Source: an uncultured Lachnospiraceae bacterium (GTDB lineage: Bacteria; Bacillota; Clostridia; Lachnospirales; Lachnospiraceae). From it: a stretch of 6,876 bases of DNA. Position 1 is the first letter of the stretch; every line of letters starts with the position of its first letter. Shown here in pieces: positions 6,096-6,876 of this stretch. The notes below the pieces were generated by a model that was not told where the DNA came from, did not search any database, and was given only the letters and a program-made list of their open reading frames with translations. The DNA lies in assembly GCA_946537585.1 (NCBI GenBank), contig CAMNFX010000073.1, positions 1 to 6,876 of the forward strand. The letters run 5' to 3'. The position numbers were made by a program, and so were the translations under genes.

Positions 6096-6109
6096 TATGA
6101 TTAATCATA
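6096..6109. promoter_or_regulatory. Perfect 14-bp palindrome, candidate operator
   Basis: TATGATTAATCATA is identical to its reverse complement. It is centred about 65 bases upstream of the -10 of the CAP gene and about 160 bases upstream of that of the lipoprotein gene. This position suits an activator site for the CAP gene or a shared regulator. An A-rich run follows directly. Confidence 0.4.
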
Positions 6110-6163
6110 AATAAAAAAATATTTGATATGCCCTTATCTGTGACGGTTTTGTGTCTCTTCCCC

Positions 6164-6172
6164 TGTTATAAT
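6164..6172 (+). promoter_or_regulatory. Extended -10 promoter of the CAP-domain gene
   Basis: TGT-TATAAT is a perfect extended -10. No good -35 lies at 16-18 bases, which the TGn extension can offset. The start would fall near 6179, leaving a leader of about 45 bases before the ATG at 6225. The ATG at 6171 lies inside this -10 and so cannot be the translation start. Confidence 0.65.
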
Positions 6173-6211
6173 GGGGCCATCAAAGGATAAGGAAGACTGT
6201 AAACAGGTCTC

Positions 6212-6220
6212 AGAGGTGAT
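6212..6220 (+). promoter_or_regulatory. Ribosome binding site of the CAP gene
   Basis: AGAGGTGAT lies just before the ATG at 6225 and fixes the start there rather than at the upstream in-frame ATG. Confidence 0.6.
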
Positions 6221-6224
6221 CCAA

Positions 6225-6797
6225 ATGAAGAACAGAAAAATCTTGATCGGAATAGTAGCACTTACAGTAGCGCTGGCTGCGGCGATCGGCTTCTATGTCA
6301 GCCAGCCGAAGCTCAACGAGACAGCGGAGCTGGACAGCACCGCCGCTTCCCGTGACCAGTCGGAAGAAGGAGATATCCACTATATTGATGACGCTGCCAT
6401 TGCTCTTGCCGGCGCCGCAGAATCCAGCGAGGATGCACTTTCACAGGCCCGGGGCACCCTGGAGCTCGTCAACAGCCGGCGTGCAGATGCCGGGCTGAGC
6501 CCGCTTGACTGGGATGAACGTCTGGTGCAGGCAGCGCAGGTGCGTGCGCAGGAGGCTGCCGAAAGCTTCTCGCACACCCGTCCCAATAATACCGAATGGT
6601 GGACCGTCAACAGCGCGATCATGTTCGGCGAGAACCTGGCCAAGGGATACTACAACGCAGACACGGTCGTGCAGGCATGGATGGATTCTCCCACTCACCG
6701 CGCGAACATCGAATCCGGTGATTTCAACACCATGGGCGTTGCCATTTTCCAGGCACCCAACGGCTCCTGGTACTGGGCACAGGCATTCGGTGTATAA
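6225..6797 (+). CDS. Membrane-anchored or secreted CAP/SCP-domain protein
   Basis: 190 residues from ATG 6225, chosen because AGAGGTG lies 6 bases upstream and the first hydrophobic segment then begins right after MKNRK. The upstream in-frame ATG at 6171 overlaps the -10. Residues about 6-24 form the signal or anchor; there is no signal-peptidase II Cys. An acidic/Ala-rich linker runs to about 74. The CAP (Cys-rich secretory protein/antigen 5/PR-1) domain fills about 75-190: LVNSRRADAGLSPLDWDERL, SFSHTRP (His117), GENLAKGYY (Glu136), SPTHRANI (His158), MGVAIF and the closing WYWAQAFG. The length is normal for a stand-alone bacterial CAP protein and the conserved His/Glu cleft residues are present. 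Bacterial CAP proteins are extracytoplasmic; proposed roles include binding of metals, lipids or wall material, and none can be assigned here. It is transcribed divergently from the lipoprotein gene. Confidence 0.92.
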   Translation: MKNRKILIGIVALTVALAAAIGFYVSQPKLNETAELDSTAASRDQSEEGDIHYIDDAAIALAGAAESSEDALSQARGTLELVNSRRADAGLSPLDWDERLVQAAQVRAQEAAESFSHTRPNNTEWWTVNSAIMFGENLAKGYYNADTVVQAWMDSPTHRANIESGDFNTMGVAIFQAPNGSWYWAQAFGV

Positions 6798-6830
6798 GTA
6801 ATTCCTGTTCTTCTGAATATAATAATGAGT

Positions 6831-6853
6831 TGCCCGACAAATGGGCAGTTTTC
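6831..6853 (+). terminator. Rho-independent terminator of the CAP gene
   Basis: TGCCC-GACAAAT-GGGCA, five pairs plus a possible outer T-G pair, is followed by GTTTTC, 33 bases after the stop codon. The stem is short but the hairpin-plus-T-run layout and location fit. The last 23 bases of the window show no feature. Confidence 0.6.
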
Positions 6854-6876
6854 TATGAGCTACGCGCTTTCTACGC

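Larger units (their letters stand above)
5933..6224. promoter_or_regulatory. Divergent intergenic region between the lipoprotein and CAP genes
   Basis: This non-coding stretch serves both directions. It holds an extended -10 for each gene, a 14-bp perfect palindrome, a TTGTT/AACAA inverted repeat and an A/T-rich block (about 6107-6125) that could act as an upstream promoter element for the CAP gene. Near 6194-6210 the CAP leader can fold a small bulged hairpin (AGACTG/CAgGTCT) just before its ribosome site. I see no small ORF with a convincing ribosome site here. Confidence 0.6.

Noticed and set aside
6171..6224. Longer start for the CAP protein at ATG 6171
   Set aside because: This ATG is inside the TATAAT -10 element and would place 18 polar residues before the signal segment; ATG 6225 has a proper ribosome site.

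Overview
The window looks like a chromosomal surface-protein locus of a gut-type Gram-positive anaerobe, most likely Clostridia (Lachnospiraceae-like). This is inferred from moderate GC, Gram-positive ribosome binding sites, extended -10 promoters, a lipoprotein signal, and two membrane-tethered or secreted proteins of the 'HTHTxxCY / Cna-B-type' surface family. I see no tRNA, rRNA, CRISPR array, insertion sequence or phage gene.

Layout: four genes read leftward on the minus strand and one reads rightward. In order of transcription the minus-strand genes are: a transglutaminase-like lipoprotein (5932-4943); a cytoplasmic coiled-coil protein built on 11-residue repeats, many carrying a Cys (4787-4047); a 788-residue surface protein with HxH/Cys motifs, a long acidic stalk and a CHAP-like amidase fold whose expected catalytic Cys is Ser (3876-1510); and the first 470 residues of a large surface adhesin that runs off the left edge of the window (1411-1). 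Divergent from the lipoprotein gene is a membrane-anchored CAP/SCP-domain protein on the plus strand (6225-6797), followed by a short hairpin terminator.

The 292-base region between the divergent genes (5933-6224) holds extended -10 promoter elements for both directions, a perfect 14-bp palindrome and a smaller inverted repeat. A separate, strong-looking promoter precedes the coiled-coil gene. The two surface-protein genes are 98 bases apart and are probably co-transcribed.

Working picture (inference): an envelope module in which two related surface proteins are displayed with a lipid-anchored transglutaminase-fold protein, a cytoplasmic coiled-coil organiser and a divergent CAP protein. The most unusual points are the Ser substitution in the CHAP-like domain, the Cys spaced exactly every 11 residues in the coiled coil, the series of HxH motifs along the surface protein, and a sharp drop in GC inside the adhesin gene at a domain boundary.
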